Source: Acidobacteriaceae bacterium (GTDB taxonomy: Bacteria > Acidobacteriota > Terriglobia > Terriglobales > Acidobacteriaceae). From it: a DNA stretch of 44,363 nucleotides. Under the pieces are notes generated by a model. That model saw only the letters and a program-made list of their open reading frames with translations. It was not told where the DNA came from and searched no databases. Positions 8,430-16,728 of this stretch are shown in pieces (within the stretch, counting starts at the first letter, position 1; every line of letters starts with the position of its first letter). The stretch covers positions 1 to 44,363 of the forward strand of contig JASHPJ010000013.1 of assembly GCA_030038195.1 (NCBI GenBank), in the 5' to 3' direction. The translations under genes and the position numbers were made by a program.

Positions 8430-8705
8430 TACCATTTTATAAAAAAGTAACCTCTTTTGGATTACTTCGCGCAGAAAAATATCGTTTCGGCCGATGCTGC
8501 AAACTGCGTGCTGTAGATAATGAAATCCATATTCAAATAAACAGAGATCCAGAAGAAGCTCAGATGTAGTCTGCAGTATCTTTTTGTTTCCCAGATGTTT
8601 GTGAAGCGGCTCGCGCCAGCGGCCTTCTCGAGTTGTGTCAGCGCACGTCAGACTAGGCTTCGTGGAGGCGCGGGGCGCAGAGCGCGCGGAAATGCGTTGG
8701 CACGG

Positions 8706-10505
8706 ATGGACAGGCTCGAATCGGCCTCGGCCGGTTTTGCGCACGCTGAATATCGATTTGGAGGATTTCGGCTGGATGCCGGCGGCACTCTCTATCGCGG
8801 AGAGACGCCGATTCCACTGTCGTTGAAAGAACTGGCGGCGCTGCGGCTGTTGCTCGCGCATCCCGGCCGGATTGTGACCCCGCTCGAATTGCAAGAAGCC
8901 CTGTGGGGCGATGCGCCGGTAATGGCCGACAGCGTCTCGAAATGCCTGGCGTCGCTGCGCAGGAAGCTTGAGCCCGAAACCTGCCTTGAGACCGTCTTCA
9001 AGCGCGGCTACCGTCTTGCCGTTGCAGTGAGAGCGCTCGGCGAGCCTTCCGGACCGCTGCCGCGGCTGGCGATTCTTCCCTTCACAGCGGAGCGCGGCAT
9101 TCCCGAGTACCTGGGCGCGGCGGTTGCCGAGGAAGCGGGTGAGCGCATCGGCCGCGCCCAGCCTGCGCCGGCGTCGATTGTGGCCAGAGACTCGGTCTTT
9201 ACGCTGGCGCGTCGGAGCCTTGCTCCGCGGCAGATTGGCGAAATGCTCAAGGCCGACCTGGTGCTGTGCGGATCGCTGCGCGCGCTACCTGCGCATTACC
9301 GCCTGCGCGCGGAGATGGTCCACGCAGCCGACGGCAGCCAGGCATGGGTGGAAGACCTGCTGGTAGAGCGAAACAGGATCGCGGGGCTCGAGAGCGAACT
9401 CGCGCATCGGACGTGCCAGCGCCTGCAAGCGGGCGGGCTGTCGATCGTGGCTGCGGCGGCGGCCAGGGGCGATGAGCCGGTTCTGGAGCCGGAGGCATAT
9501 ACACGCCGTCTTGAGACTTATGAGATCTTGCAGCGCGCGCGCTACGAGTGGCAGACGATGGAGCGGCACCGGATGCAGGATGCGCTGCAACATTTGCAGC
9601 GCACGCTCGATCTTGATCCCGCTCTTTCACCGGCGCGGGTGGAAGTTGCGCGCCTGTGCGCCACGCAGGCGCTCTATGGCTTCATGCCTCCGGGCGTTGC
9701 TGCGGATCTTGCGCACCGCGCGGCGCAGGGGAGCGGCGAAGCCGCAGCCCTTGCGGAAGGAATCCTGCCCGTGCTGGCCTGGATCAGCTTTCATGTGGAC
9801 CGCGATCTGGGCGCTGCGCTGCGCCTGCTCCGGGAGGCTGACCGCCCGGCTTACGATCCCTGGCTTACGCGGATGCGCACGCTGCTGGCTCTCAGCCGCC
9901 GCCGGTTCGCTGAGGCGATCGACCTGCTGCAGTCGGCCATCCGCGTCGATCCGTGGTCGCCCTGGCCGCAGGCGCGGCTGGCCTGGGCGCATCATCTGGC
10001 CGGCGATGCAGTTGTCAGTGTGGAAGCAGTGAAAGCCGCGCTGGAGCGTTTTCCGCTGCATGAAGGCGTGCAACTGTACGGCGCGTATATTCTCGCATTC
10101 AACGGGAAGGCGGCGCAGGCTGCGGAGCTGGCGGGAGGCCTGGCGCAGCGGCTGCCTTACTTCGACCTGGCCATGACGGTACATGCGTATGCGCTGGCCA
10201 TGGCCGGAGAGCGGGACGCGGCGCGCGCAATCCTGGAGCGGCTGGAATGGCTGAGCCGCGAGCGCTATGTGTTGAAATCGTTTTCCGCCTCTGCTTACGT
10301 GGCTCTGGGCGAGCACGAAAACGCGCTTGCCGCGCTGCGGTCGGCAGACGAAGCGCGCTGCCCATGGTTTTTCCAGATGCTCGCCGATCCGCAGCTCAAG
10401 CCACTGCAGGAATCGCCGGAGTTTCGCTCGATGCTGGACGCACTGGCCGCCATGGAAGCTGGAGCGGAGAGCTCGGGCCGCGCAGAATCAGGCCGCGCGG
10501 AATAA
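8706..10505 (+). CDS. CadC-like winged-helix transcriptional regulator with TPR region
   Basis: 599 residues from the ATG at 8706 (an upstream frame extension of 37 codons lacks protein character). Residues about 12-105 are an OmpR-type winged helix (YRFGGFRLDAGGTLYRG, LSLKELAALRLLLAHPGRIV, ELQEALWGD, and FKRGYRLAV as the wing). Residues about 120-245 resemble the TolB-N/FlgO-like module that often follows it (LPRLAILPFTAE ... LVLCGSLRA). The rest is Ala-rich helical repeats consistent with TPRs to about residue 580. No transmembrane helix is evident between DNA-binding and sensor parts, unlike CadC itself. The C-terminus ends in an SGRAE duplication. The target is unknown; it is convergent with trmD, 13 bp apart. 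Confidence 0.8.
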   Translation: MDRLESASAGFAHAEYRFGGFRLDAGGTLYRGETPIPLSLKELAALRLLLAHPGRIVTPLELQEALWGDAPVMADSVSKCLASLRRKLEPETCLETVFKRGYRLAVAVRALGEPSGPLPRLAILPFTAERGIPEYLGAAVAEEAGERIGRAQPAPASIVARDSVFTLARRSLAPRQIGEMLKADLVLCGSLRALPAHYRLRAEMVHAADGSQAWVEDLLVERNRIAGLESELAHRTCQRLQAGGLSIVAAAAARGDEPVLEPEAYTRRLETYEILQRARYEWQTMERHRMQDALQHLQRTLDLDPALSPARVEVARLCATQALYGFMPPGVAADLAHRAAQGSGEAAALAEGILPVLAWISFHVDRDLGAALRLLREADRPAYDPWLTRMRTLLALSRRRFAEAIDLLQSAIRVDPWSPWPQARLAWAHHLAGDAVVSVEAVKAALERFPLHEGVQLYGAYILAFNGKAAQAAELAGGLAQRLPYFDLAMTVHAYALAMAGERDAARAILERLEWLSRERYVLKSFSASAYVALGEHENALAALRSADEARCPWFFQMLADPQLKPLQESPEFRSMLDALAAMEAGAESSGRAESGRAE

Positions 10506-10518
10506 CTGCGGAAAACGA

Positions 10519-11382
10519 TTACCGCCTTTCCTGCCGGATTGCGTCGAGCAGCTTGCGATCCTCGGCGCTGAGCACGGTGCGCTCCAGCAGGTCGGGCCGG
10601 TTTTCGAGTGTCTTGCGAAGCTGCTGCTCGCGCCGCCAGCGACGAATCTGCTGGTGGTCGCCGTTGAGCAGCGTCTCCGGCACGCGCAGTCCGGCGAACT
10701 CGGCAGGCCGCGTGTAGTGCGGGTAGTCGAGCAGTCCGCCGGCGCCGTGCTGCGAGCGCGGCACGCCGGCCTCGTCTACGGCGATCTCGGCGTCCGGCGC
10801 GCCAAAGCTCTCGAACTCGCCGGAGGCCTCATTGCCCAGCACGCCGGGAATCAGCCGCATCGCCGCATCGACCACCACGGCCGCAGCCAGCTCGCCGCCG
10901 GAGAGCACGTAATCGCCGATGGAAAGCTCTGCGTCGCAATAGAGCTGGTTGATGCGCTCATCCACACCCTCGTAGCGGCCGCAGATGAGCACAACGCGCT
11001 CCAGGCCGGCCAGCTCGCGCGCCATAGCCTGCGTGAAGCTGCGCCCCTGCGCCGAGAGCAGGATGACGCGCGTGTTTTGTCTGGATTCTTCCGCTGGCTG
11101 CCGGCCGGTTGTGGTTGCGGTCCAGGTTGCGGTCCAGGGTGCGACTCGGGGTGCGATGCCCAGCGAGGCAAGCGCCTCGGCCAGCGGCTCGGGCTTGAGC
11201 ACCATCCCTTCGCCGCCGCCAAAGGGACGGTCGTCCACGGTGCGGTGACGGTCGTGGGTAAAGGCGCGCAGGTCGTGCGTCTCAATCGCCACCAGCCCCT
11301 CGGCCTGTGCACGGCGCACGATGCCGTGCGCGAAGATGCCCGCGAAGAAGCCGGGGAAGAGAGTGAGGATATCGAAGCGCAT
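10519..11382 (-). CDS. trmD: tRNA (guanine-37-N1)-methyltransferase TrmD
   Basis: 287 residues; SAM-dependent SPOUT enzyme that makes m1G37 in tRNAs to prevent frameshifting. Motifs are clear: MRFDILTLFP at the start, FGGGEGMVLKPEPL (54-67), GRYEGVDER (136-144), SIGDYVLSGGEL of the trefoil knot (154-165), IPGVLGNEASG and GLLDYPHYTRP (216-226). It is about 35-40 residues longer than E. coli TrmD because of two insertions: a low-complexity segment at residues 75-102, encoded by 12-bp tandem repeats, and about 20 residues at 194-214 just before GLLDYPHYTRP. At the place where E. coli has EDSF this protein reads FESF (E191). Last gene of rpsP-khpA-rimM-trmD; the usual rplS does not follow. Confidence 0.96.
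   Translation of the reverse strand: MRFDILTLFPGFFAGIFAHGIVRRAQAEGLVAIETHDLRAFTHDRHRTVDDRPFGGGEGMVLKPEPLAEALASLGIAPRVAPWTATWTATTTGRQPAEESRQNTRVILLSAQGRSFTQAMARELAGLERVVLICGRYEGVDERINQLYCDAELSIGDYVLSGGELAAAVVVDAAMRLIPGVLGNEASGEFESFGAPDAEIAVDEAGVPRSQHGAGGLLDYPHYTRPAEFAGLRVPETLLNGDHQQIRRWRREQQLRKTLENRPDLLERTVLSAEDRKLLDAIRQERR
11113..11160. repeat. 12-bp tandem repeat inside trmD
   Basis: Four consecutive 12-bp units: two identical copies of GGTTGCGGTCCA (11113-11124, 11125-11136), then GGGTGCGACTCG and GGGTGCGATGCC. Because 12 is a multiple of 3, the array stays in frame and encodes the tetrapeptides GIAP, RVAP, WTAT, WTAT in TrmD. Confidence 0.85.
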
Positions 11383-11401
11383 ACCGACGATGATAAAGGC
11401 A

Positions 11402-11986
11402 TCACGCCGGAGCGTTCAGGTCAGCGAGCCCTTCCGGCAGCGCCATCTCCACGCGCCTGGCCTTGAGGTCGATCCGGCGCAGGTAGCTTTTGGCAAATGG
11501 AACCAGGACTTCGCCATGCGCACCACGCACGATCAGCATCGCCACCGGCCCGGCGCTGAAGTCCACGTCTTCAATCTGGCCAACGGTCACCGGCTCGGCG
11601 CCGGCAGCGTCCACGAGCACGCAGCCGATCAGGTCGCCGATGTAAGCCTCGTCCTCAGCCAGCGCGACGCGTTCGGTGCGTGGAATGGCCACAGCCAGCC
11701 CCGTAAGCGCTTCGGCCTCCGCGATGGAGTTCACCCCGGCAAAGTGCAGCACGATGCCTCCTTTGTGCGGCCAGTGCGCGACGAGCTCGACGGCGGCGGG
11801 CAGCGCCGGGCGCGCCACGCCCGGCTTGGCAGGCGCGCCTGCGGCTACGAGCCACAGATGGCGCCGCTCACTGAATTTCTCAGGGAAATCGGTGAGGATG
11901 TCGGCAAAAACTTCGCCCTTGCGTCCCTGCGGGCGGCGGATCAGCGCCAGCCAAGTCCACGCATCCGGCTGTTCGGCTGCGATCAT
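11402..11986 (-). CDS. rimM: Ribosome maturation factor RimM
   Basis: 194 residues from the ATG at 11986; an in-frame TTG at 12010 would add eight residues (MPRFPGAA) and cannot be excluded, since neither has a strong ribosome-binding site. RimM binds S19 and assists 30S head maturation. The N-terminal domain shows WLALIRRPQGRKGEVFADILTDFP, then a beta-rich body. The PRC-barrel half (from about residue 100) has the family linker EDEAYIGDLIGCVLV and ends VPFAKSYLRRIDLKARRVEM. It lies between khpA and trmD, 19 bp before the latter, the order found in most bacteria. Confidence 0.94.
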   Translation of the reverse strand: MIAAEQPDAWTWLALIRRPQGRKGEVFADILTDFPEKFSERRHLWLVAAGAPAKPGVARPALPAAVELVAHWPHKGGIVLHFAGVNSIAEAEALTGLAVAIPRTERVALAEDEAYIGDLIGCVLVDAAGAEPVTVGQIEDVDFSAGPVAMLIVRGAHGEVLVPFAKSYLRRIDLKARRVEMALPEGLADLNAPA

Positions 11987-12028
11987 CGCGGCCCCAGGGA
12001 AACGCGGCAAACCGAGCGAAGCCGCACC

Positions 12029-12295
12029 TTACGCGTCGTCCTCTTCGAGGATGTCGAGCGTATAGCGGTGGTGGAGCTTCATGCTCACCGCCCCCAGAAT
12101 GGTACGCACCGAGCGCGCCGTGCGGCCCTGTTTGCCGATCACCTTGCCCACGTCCTGCGGCGCCACGCGGAGCTTCAGGACGGTGTTCTCGTCCCGGTCC
12201 ACGGACTCCACTTCGACGGCTGACGGCTCATCCACCAGGGCTCGCGCAATCTCGCGGACCAGTTCCTCAACTTGGACCATATCAACCTGGGTCAT
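12029..12295 (-). CDS. khpA: KH-domain RNA-binding protein KhpA (YlqC family)
   Basis: 88 residues forming a single KH domain. The RNA-contacting GxxG loop is GKQG within VGKVIGKQGRTARSVRTILG (about residues 49-68). In Firmicutes KhpA pairs with KhpB/Jag and influences cell elongation and RNA binding; whether that holds here is unknown. Start: ATG at 12295; Met6 at 12280 is an alternative with AGG 5 nt upstream. It sits between rpsP and rimM, the standard position for this family. Length matches the family (75-90). Confidence 0.93.
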   Translation of the reverse strand: MTQVDMVQVEELVREIARALVDEPSAVEVESVDRDENTVLKLRVAPQDVGKVIGKQGRTARSVRTILGAVSMKLHHRYTLDILEEDDA

Positions 12296-12390
12296 GTTCT
12301 TGCCCCTGACCTGCTGCTTTCTGAATTAGGAGACTTGGCCTGTGCGCGAATAGTATCAGCCCACGGGCTCCGCCGTCAGCAATTCTATGC

Positions 12391-12411
12391 GCGCCGGCTC
12401 AAAACCGGCGC
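12391..12411 (-). other. Small hairpin between rpsP and khpA
   Basis: GCGCCGG (12391-12397) and CCGGCGC (12405-12411) form a 7-bp GC stem around a 7-nt loop. There is no T-run in either direction, so it may be an RNA-processing or stability element rather than a terminator. Confidence 0.35.
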
Positions 12412-12457
12412 ACTGGCCATGGTAAAAACTGAGCGGGAAAGTTTGGACAGGAAAAGA

Positions 12458-12730
12458 TCAGGCCGCGGTAGCCGGAGCGGTTTCAGGGGCCGCCGGAGCC
12501 GGAGTCTTGGCCACCAGCTTGGCCACCGTGTCAGAGAGCTGCGCTCCCACGCCGCGCCAGTAGGCGATGCGCTCGTGCTTCAGCTCCACGCTGGCGGGGT
12601 TGGTGCGCGGATTATAGGTGCCGACCACCTCGATCGAGCGGCCGTTGCGGGCGCGGTCCTTCTCAATAACCACGACGCGGTAGTAAGGCTGTTTGCGGGC
12701 GCCAACGCGCGCCAAGCGAATCATGACCAC
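12458..12730 (-). CDS. rpsP: 30S ribosomal protein S16
   Basis: 90 residues of ribosomal protein S16 (MVMIRLARVGARKQPYYRVV, DRARNGRSIEVVGTYNPRT), a 30S assembly protein, followed by an Ala/Pro-rich tail. Two starts are close: GTG at 12730 and ATG at 12724. AAGGA precedes the GTG by 11 nt and the ATG by 17 nt, so the GTG is preferred weakly; the mature protein differs by only two residues. It is the first gene of rpsP-khpA-rimM-trmD, with a candidate promoter at 12854-12883. ffh, often upstream, is absent. Confidence 0.95.
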   Translation of the reverse strand: MVMIRLARVGARKQPYYRVVVIEKDRARNGRSIEVVGTYNPRTNPASVELKHERIAYWRGVGAQLSDTVAKLVAKTPAPAAPETAPATAA

Positions 12731-12853
12731 GGGATGCTGTTTCCTTTCAAATACCTGCGGGATCTGTGCGGGTCTCGCATTGGCCGGCGCAGAGGCACCA
12801 GACCCGGCCACAGCCCAGACAGACACTCCGGGCCGCGCAAAACACACCACCTA

Positions 12854-12883
12854 AGTATCGCCGAAAGCGGGCATTTGAGGCAA
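12854..12883 (-). promoter_or_regulatory. Candidate promoter of rpsP-khpA-rimM-trmD
   Basis: On the minus strand TTGCCT (12883-12878) and GATACT (12859-12854) are separated by 18 nt, each matching consensus at 4 of 6 positions. Transcription would start near 12847, about 117 nt before rpsP. Confidence 0.4.
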
Positions 12884-12996
12884 ATCCGGGCCGGCTATGT
12901 CCGCCATGATAAAGATGACACGGGCGCGGCCGGCATTTCAAATTTCTGTTGGGCGAAGTGGAGCCACACCGCTTAAGCTTTCCACTCGTCGAAACC

Positions 12997-13851
12997 TCAA
13001 TTTGCCGAGGGCTGTTCGACTCGGTCAATGACGACCACATCGTCCATTGCCTTCTTTGCCTCTAGCTTCAGTCCAAGCTGATTCTCAATCGCCGTGAACA
13101 GCCCTGGTGGAGCATTTGCCCCTCCGCTTCCGGAAGGCACAACTACCCCCGTCCCTCGAAACTGAATAAATTGAGACTCGTCGGGAGTCCATTGCAGAGC
13201 AAAATCATATCGATCCGGAAGCCTTGTTTCATCGACAACAGGTCTATCGAGGACCGTTCGTTGCAACGCGCTGGCAAAGGCAGGCATGGTCATCCGCATC
13301 ACTTTCATTTGGGTCACCGGAACGATGTCTGAGAAAGTGTAGCCAGAGCGGGCATCAGATGGAGCGTCGCTCTTATGGAATTTCACTCCGCCGCGCGCCA
13401 CAACGAGTGCATAGACCGCCAACGGTTGCCTTTCTGTGTGAACCTGTAGCTGAAATCGATCCGCCAACAGCTTTCCCAGCATGGTCTGCAGTTGCATTCT
13501 GATTGGCCGTCCCTCGAAGTTCGGCACGGCTTCAACATCAAATTTTTCTGTCCGGCACCAGGGTGGACCACCGATAATTTGCTTCGCATGAAGTTCGTAC
13601 GCGAAAGAAATCAGATCGATTATGGTTGTATTTTGTGCCCAGAAGTGATTTCCCCTTGTGCCAAGCCCCCATTCCACATCGTTTGGATTGCTCGGCCTGA
13701 TCGTGGCTACTTCAAAAGCAGGGTCGCCGGATGCATTCGAGGCTTGTGTCGGACCGCTCGAAGCCTGAGCCAGGACGAGCGGCACACCTATGCAACCAAG
13801 GACGGCAAGAAAAGCCGCGACAAAAAGGGCCCTCCCGTTTGTCCATCTCAT
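12997..13851 (-). CDS. TIGR03435-type (DUF3738) exported protein
   Basis: 284 residues. A signal peptide is visible (basic N-terminus, hydrophobic core to about residue 28, LAQASS). The body carries the marks of the soil-Acidobacteria family TIGR03435: FEVATIRPSNP near residue 46, ISFAYELHAKQIIGGPPW, LLADRFQLQVHTERQPLAVY, then VARGGVKFHKS, a central VDETRLPDRYDFALQWTPDE and the terminal FTAIENQLGLKLEAKKAMDD with VVVIDRVEQPS. The family is strongly expanded in Acidobacteriota and has no established function; related copies are often sensor-fused to BlaR1-like peptidases, but this one stands alone. It does not form an obvious operon with neighbours. Confidence 0.9.
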   Translation of the reverse strand: MRWTNGRALFVAAFLAVLGCIGVPLVLAQASSGPTQASNASGDPAFEVATIRPSNPNDVEWGLGTRGNHFWAQNTTIIDLISFAYELHAKQIIGGPPWCRTEKFDVEAVPNFEGRPIRMQLQTMLGKLLADRFQLQVHTERQPLAVYALVVARGGVKFHKSDAPSDARSGYTFSDIVPVTQMKVMRMTMPAFASALQRTVLDRPVVDETRLPDRYDFALQWTPDESQFIQFRGTGVVVPSGSGGANAPPGLFTAIENQLGLKLEAKKAMDDVVVIDRVEQPSAN

Positions 13852-13935
13852 GGTTCATAAGTTTACGCCCGGGTTGCTCCCACTGGTAGGAGCCGGTATC
13901 GCAGCTCTCCATAGAGGCTTGGGAAGGCATGGCCT

Positions 13936-14766
13936 TCACTGAGCCGGAAATAGGAACCGCAGCATCGGCCGCACTCGCGCAGCCCAGCTTGCCTCATCAT
14001 GCGCGCCGCCGGCCACGCACTCAAAGTGCAGCGTCTCGCCGGGGCGCCAGCCGTTGGCAATCAGCCGCCGGTTGAGCTGCTCGGCGTTTTGGAGCGTACG
14101 CAGTCCTTCGCGGTCGCCCACGTCGAGCCACAGTCGCGGCTTCTCCCAGATCTGCGGCGCGTGCTCGTTCAGGTAGCCGATGATGCTTTTGTGATTCCAC
14201 CAGACGCTGGGCGAAAGCACCGCCAGCTTTCCAAAAGCCTCGGCATGGCGAACTCCCAGATACAACGTCACCAGGCCGCCAAGCGACGAGCCGCCCAACC
14301 CGGTGGCCTCGCGCTCCGTGCGCACGCGATAGCGCGCGGCGATCCAAGGCAAAAGCTCGCGTGTCAGCAGCAGACCGTAGCTGGCCGCCTCGCCGCCGCC
14401 CATCTGCCAGTCGCGCCCGGGGGTGTACTCGGCCAGCCTCCGGTCGCCGGTGTTGTAGATGCCCACGATCACCAGCGGCTCGACCTCGCCAGCCTCGATG
14501 GCTGCATCAGCGTGCTCGCTCATTCGCCACGTGCGGCCGGGGATGAACGAAGTGCGCCCGTCGAACAAGTTCTGCCCGTCGTGCATGTAAAGGACGGGGT
14601 AGGTGCGCTCAGGATGTTCGTCATAGCCCGGCGGCACGTAGACGATAAGGTCGCGTGCATCGGGCAGATAGCGGCTTGCAAAGGCGCGATGCAGATGCAG
14701 GCGCGGATGCGGCGGGATATCGTCCGGCGGCGGCGCAAATGGCTGCAGTTGTGGATCGAGATTCAA
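13936..14766 (-). CDS. Alpha/beta-hydrolase, putative esterase (esterase D / PF00756 type)
   Basis: 276 residues, cytoplasmic by appearance (no signal peptide). The esterase-family fold is shown by DLIVYVPPGYDEHPERTYPVLYMHDGQNLFD, the nucleophile elbow GGSSLGG with Ser161, an Asp candidate in LWLDVGDREG (D215 or D218) and His256 in AGGAHDEASW. Such proteins hydrolyse carboxyl esters or sugar esters; the substrate is not inferable. The open frame begins with TTG at 14766, with only a distant AAGGA upstream, so the exact start is uncertain. Divergent from a second, distantly similar hydrolase with 96 bp between starts. Confidence 0.88.
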   Translation of the reverse strand: MNLDPQLQPFAPPPDDIPPHPRLHLHRAFASRYLPDARDLIVYVPPGYDEHPERTYPVLYMHDGQNLFDGRTSFIPGRTWRMSEHADAAIEAGEVEPLVIVGIYNTGDRRLAEYTPGRDWQMGGGEAASYGLLLTRELLPWIAARYRVRTEREATGLGGSSLGGLVTLYLGVRHAEAFGKLAVLSPSVWWNHKSIIGYLNEHAPQIWEKPRLWLDVGDREGLRTLQNAEQLNRRLIANGWRPGETLHFECVAGGAHDEASWAARVRPMLRFLFPAQ

Positions 14767-14862
14767 TGCCTGCGGGGATTCCTTGTCTTTCCGGGCACGC
14801 GCAAGAAAATCACGGCCTAGGCTGTTACAGTATCAGGAATCCGCCACGGAGCACGCAATCGA

Positions 14863-15582
14863 ATGAACCGCGAATATCACGAGTGGCACTCGAGCCGCCT
14901 GGGCCGCGACATGGAACTCCTTATTTTTGGCCATGCCGGGCTGCCGGTGATCGTCTTTCCTACCTCGGGAGGTAGGTTTTTCGAGTTTGAAGACCGCGGT
15001 ATGATCGGCGCCCTCAGCAGCCGCGTCGACGGCGGCAACGTGCAGCTCTTCTGCGTCGACTCCGTGGATATGGAAAGCTGGTACAACCGCCGCGTTCCTC
15101 CACGCTGGCGCATTGCCCGCCACATGCAATATGAAGACTACGTTCTGAACGAGGTGGCGCCCCTGGTGCGGCAAAAAAATCACGACCCGCACCTGGCGGC
15201 CCTGGGCTGCAGCTTTGGCGGCTATCACGCAGCCAACATCGCGCTGCGCCATCCCGACATCTTCACCGGAATGCTCTCCCTGTCCGGCGCCTTCGATCTG
15301 ACAAACTTTCTCGATGGCTACTACGACCAGGACTGCTACTTCAACCTGCCCACGCACTACCTGCCCAATCTCACTGATCCCTGGTACTTCGACCGCTACC
15401 GCCGCAACACCTACGTGCTGGCCACCGGCTGGGACGACCAATGCCTGGGCCAGAACCAGGATCTTGACCGCATCCTTGGCTCCAAGGGCATTCCGCACCA
15501 GTTTTACGTATGGGACTCGTGGAACTCGCACGACTGGCCCACGTGGCAGAGGATGGTGCAGGAGTATCTCTATAGGGAATAG
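14863..15582 (+). CDS. Esterase-like alpha/beta hydrolase (PF00756 type)
   Basis: 239 residues. The catalytic layout is a GCSFGG elbow with Ser117, an Asp pair in LATGWDDQ (D191/D192) and His223 in SWNSHDWPTW. MNREYHEWHSSRLGRDMELL at the start and an early GHAGLPVIVFPTSGG strand-loop match the small esterase family found beside ADOP-type and peptidase genes in soil bacteria; the function is untested. The last two codons and the stop (AGG GAA TAG) are the first heptamers of the adjacent repeat, so the C-terminus seems to have been set by the repeat. GGAG lies 11 nt before the ATG. Confidence 0.87.
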   Translation: MNREYHEWHSSRLGRDMELLIFGHAGLPVIVFPTSGGRFFEFEDRGMIGALSSRVDGGNVQLFCVDSVDMESWYNRRVPPRWRIARHMQYEDYVLNEVAPLVRQKNHDPHLAALGCSFGGYHAANIALRHPDIFTGMLSLSGAFDLTNFLDGYYDQDCYFNLPTHYLPNLTDPWYFDRYRRNTYVLATGWDDQCLGQNQDLDRILGSKGIPHQFYVWDSWNSHDWPTWQRMVQEYLYRE

Positions 15583-15780
15583 GGAATAGGGAATAGTAGA
15601 ACCAGGCGCTATTGTGGGCTGTCTTTTGAAAACAGCTCATTCTCACTCACTCGAAATCACACAGGGAAAAACTCGACAGCCATATCCGCACAGACCAAGC
15701 TGTTCCCTGACCCCTGACCCCTGACCCCTGACCCCTGATCCCTGATCCCTGATCCCTGATCCCTATTCCCTATTCCCTCC
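15574..15780. repeat. Heptad palindrome A2 (GGGAATA/CCCTGAY family)
   Basis: Left arm: three AGGGAAT-phase heptads from 15574, overlapping the esterase stop. Right arm: ten exact-period 7-mers at 15705-15774 (four CCCTGAC, four CCCTGAT, two CCCTATT) then CCCTCC. The 110-bp core shares blocks with element A3: CAGGCGC, a TTTT-A(A)AAACAG hairpin segment, ATTCTCA, GGGAAAAAC, CGACAG and GCACAGACC in the same order. The element ends just before the stop codon of the LysR gene. Confidence 0.9.
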
Positions 15781-15783
15781 CTT

Positions 15784-16707
15784 TCACCCCGCCCTTTCTA
15801 CATGAAAGTAAAACGGCGGCCCTTGTTCCTTGGCGAGCGCCTTCAATGTGCGCAGAAAGGCTCTCGCCGCGTAAGAGAGCGTAGCCTGCCTGCGGTGCAC
15901 CAGCCTGAGAACGCGCTTCATCTCCAGTTCGTCCACCGGGACGCGTACCAGGTCGCCCGTCTCCAGCTCGCGCGCAACAGAAAGATGCGGCACCAGCGCG
16001 ATGCCGTTACCCATGGCCACAAAGCGCTTGATGGCCTCGATGGTCGGCAGCTCGATGGCCATGTTGAGCGGCGTGCGATAGCGCTGGAAGGCCTCAATCA
16101 CCTTGCGCCGCAGCGGCGAGGCTACATTATGCGCCACGAAAAGCTCGCTGCCCAGGTCGGTGATGGAGACGCGCTTGGAGCGAGCCAGCGGATGCTGCGG
16201 GCTCACGATCAGGTCCAGGCTGTCACCATAGACGGCGATGGTGCGAAACTGCTCTGGATCGGGCCGGAACGAGACCACGCCTAATTCAAAAGTCCGCAGG
16301 TTCAGCTCATCCGGGATGCGCGAGGCCAGCATGCGATGCACCGTGACACTCACGTGCGGCGCTTCGCGGCGAAAGGCGTCGATGGCCGGTAGCAGATACA
16401 TGCAGGTATACTCGTTGGCCGCCAGTTGCAGCCGGCCGCGCTCCAGGCTCTTCAACTCGCCCAGCGCGCTTGAAGCCTCGCGGCGCAGCGCCAGCAGCCG
16501 CAGCGCGTAGTCGCGCAGCAGCACGCCCGATGCGGTGAGCGAGCCATCGCGCGCCGCGCGGTCAAAGAGCGTCTCGCCCACCGCCTCTTCCAGTTTGCGG
16601 ATCACCTGGCTTACCGCCGGCTGCGTGCGATGGAGCCGCACCGCGGCGCGGGAAAAACTGCGCTCCTCGGCCACGGCAAGAAAAGTTTCAAGCTGATTCA
16701 ATTCCAT
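15784..16707 (-). CDS. LysR-family transcriptional regulator
   Basis: 307 residues, the standard LTTR length. Residues 1-60 are the winged helix-turn-helix (MELNQLETFLAVAEERSFSR, AVRLHRTQPAVSQVIRKLEE), followed by a linker helix and a two-lobed substrate-binding domain from about residue 90 (LQLAANEYTCMYLLPAIDAF ... LDLIVSPQHPLA ... FVAMGNGIALVPHLSV). GGAGG 8 nt before the ATG fixes the start. It is divergent from the leucine/isoleucine-valine gene cluster, 293 bp away, so regulation of leuA is a natural guess; the inducer is unknown. Both sides of the gene are flanked by heptad palindromes (A2 and A3). Confidence 0.93.
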   Translation of the reverse strand: MELNQLETFLAVAEERSFSRAAVRLHRTQPAVSQVIRKLEEAVGETLFDRAARDGSLTASGVLLRDYALRLLALRREASSALGELKSLERGRLQLAANEYTCMYLLPAIDAFRREAPHVSVTVHRMLASRIPDELNLRTFELGVVSFRPDPEQFRTIAVYGDSLDLIVSPQHPLARSKRVSITDLGSELFVAHNVASPLRRKVIEAFQRYRTPLNMAIELPTIEAIKRFVAMGNGIALVPHLSVARELETGDLVRVPVDELEMKRVLRLVHRRQATLSYAARAFLRTLKALAKEQGPPFYFHVERAG

Positions 16708-16728
16708 GCGGCATTCCTCCGGAAGGCA

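Larger units (their letters stand above)
8313..8705. other. 393-bp intergenic region with an AT-rich island
   Basis: After the hairpin at 8325-8362 the sequence from about 8385 to 8590 is markedly AT-rich compared with the surrounding GC-rich DNA. It includes the promoter candidate at 8400-8429. No coding sequence with protein-like features was found before the regulator start at 8706. The composition shift is often seen in promoter regions and in horizontally acquired spacers; no further evidence separates these. Confidence 0.55.

Noticed and set aside
14957-14975. Hairpin around CCTACCTCGGGAGGTAGG
   Set aside because: It lies inside the coding sequence of the esterase at 14863 and has no T-run; taken as incidental.
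15705-15774. CRISPR array, considered because of the regular repeats
   Set aside because: Units are 7 bp, directly contiguous and without spacers; no cas genes are present.
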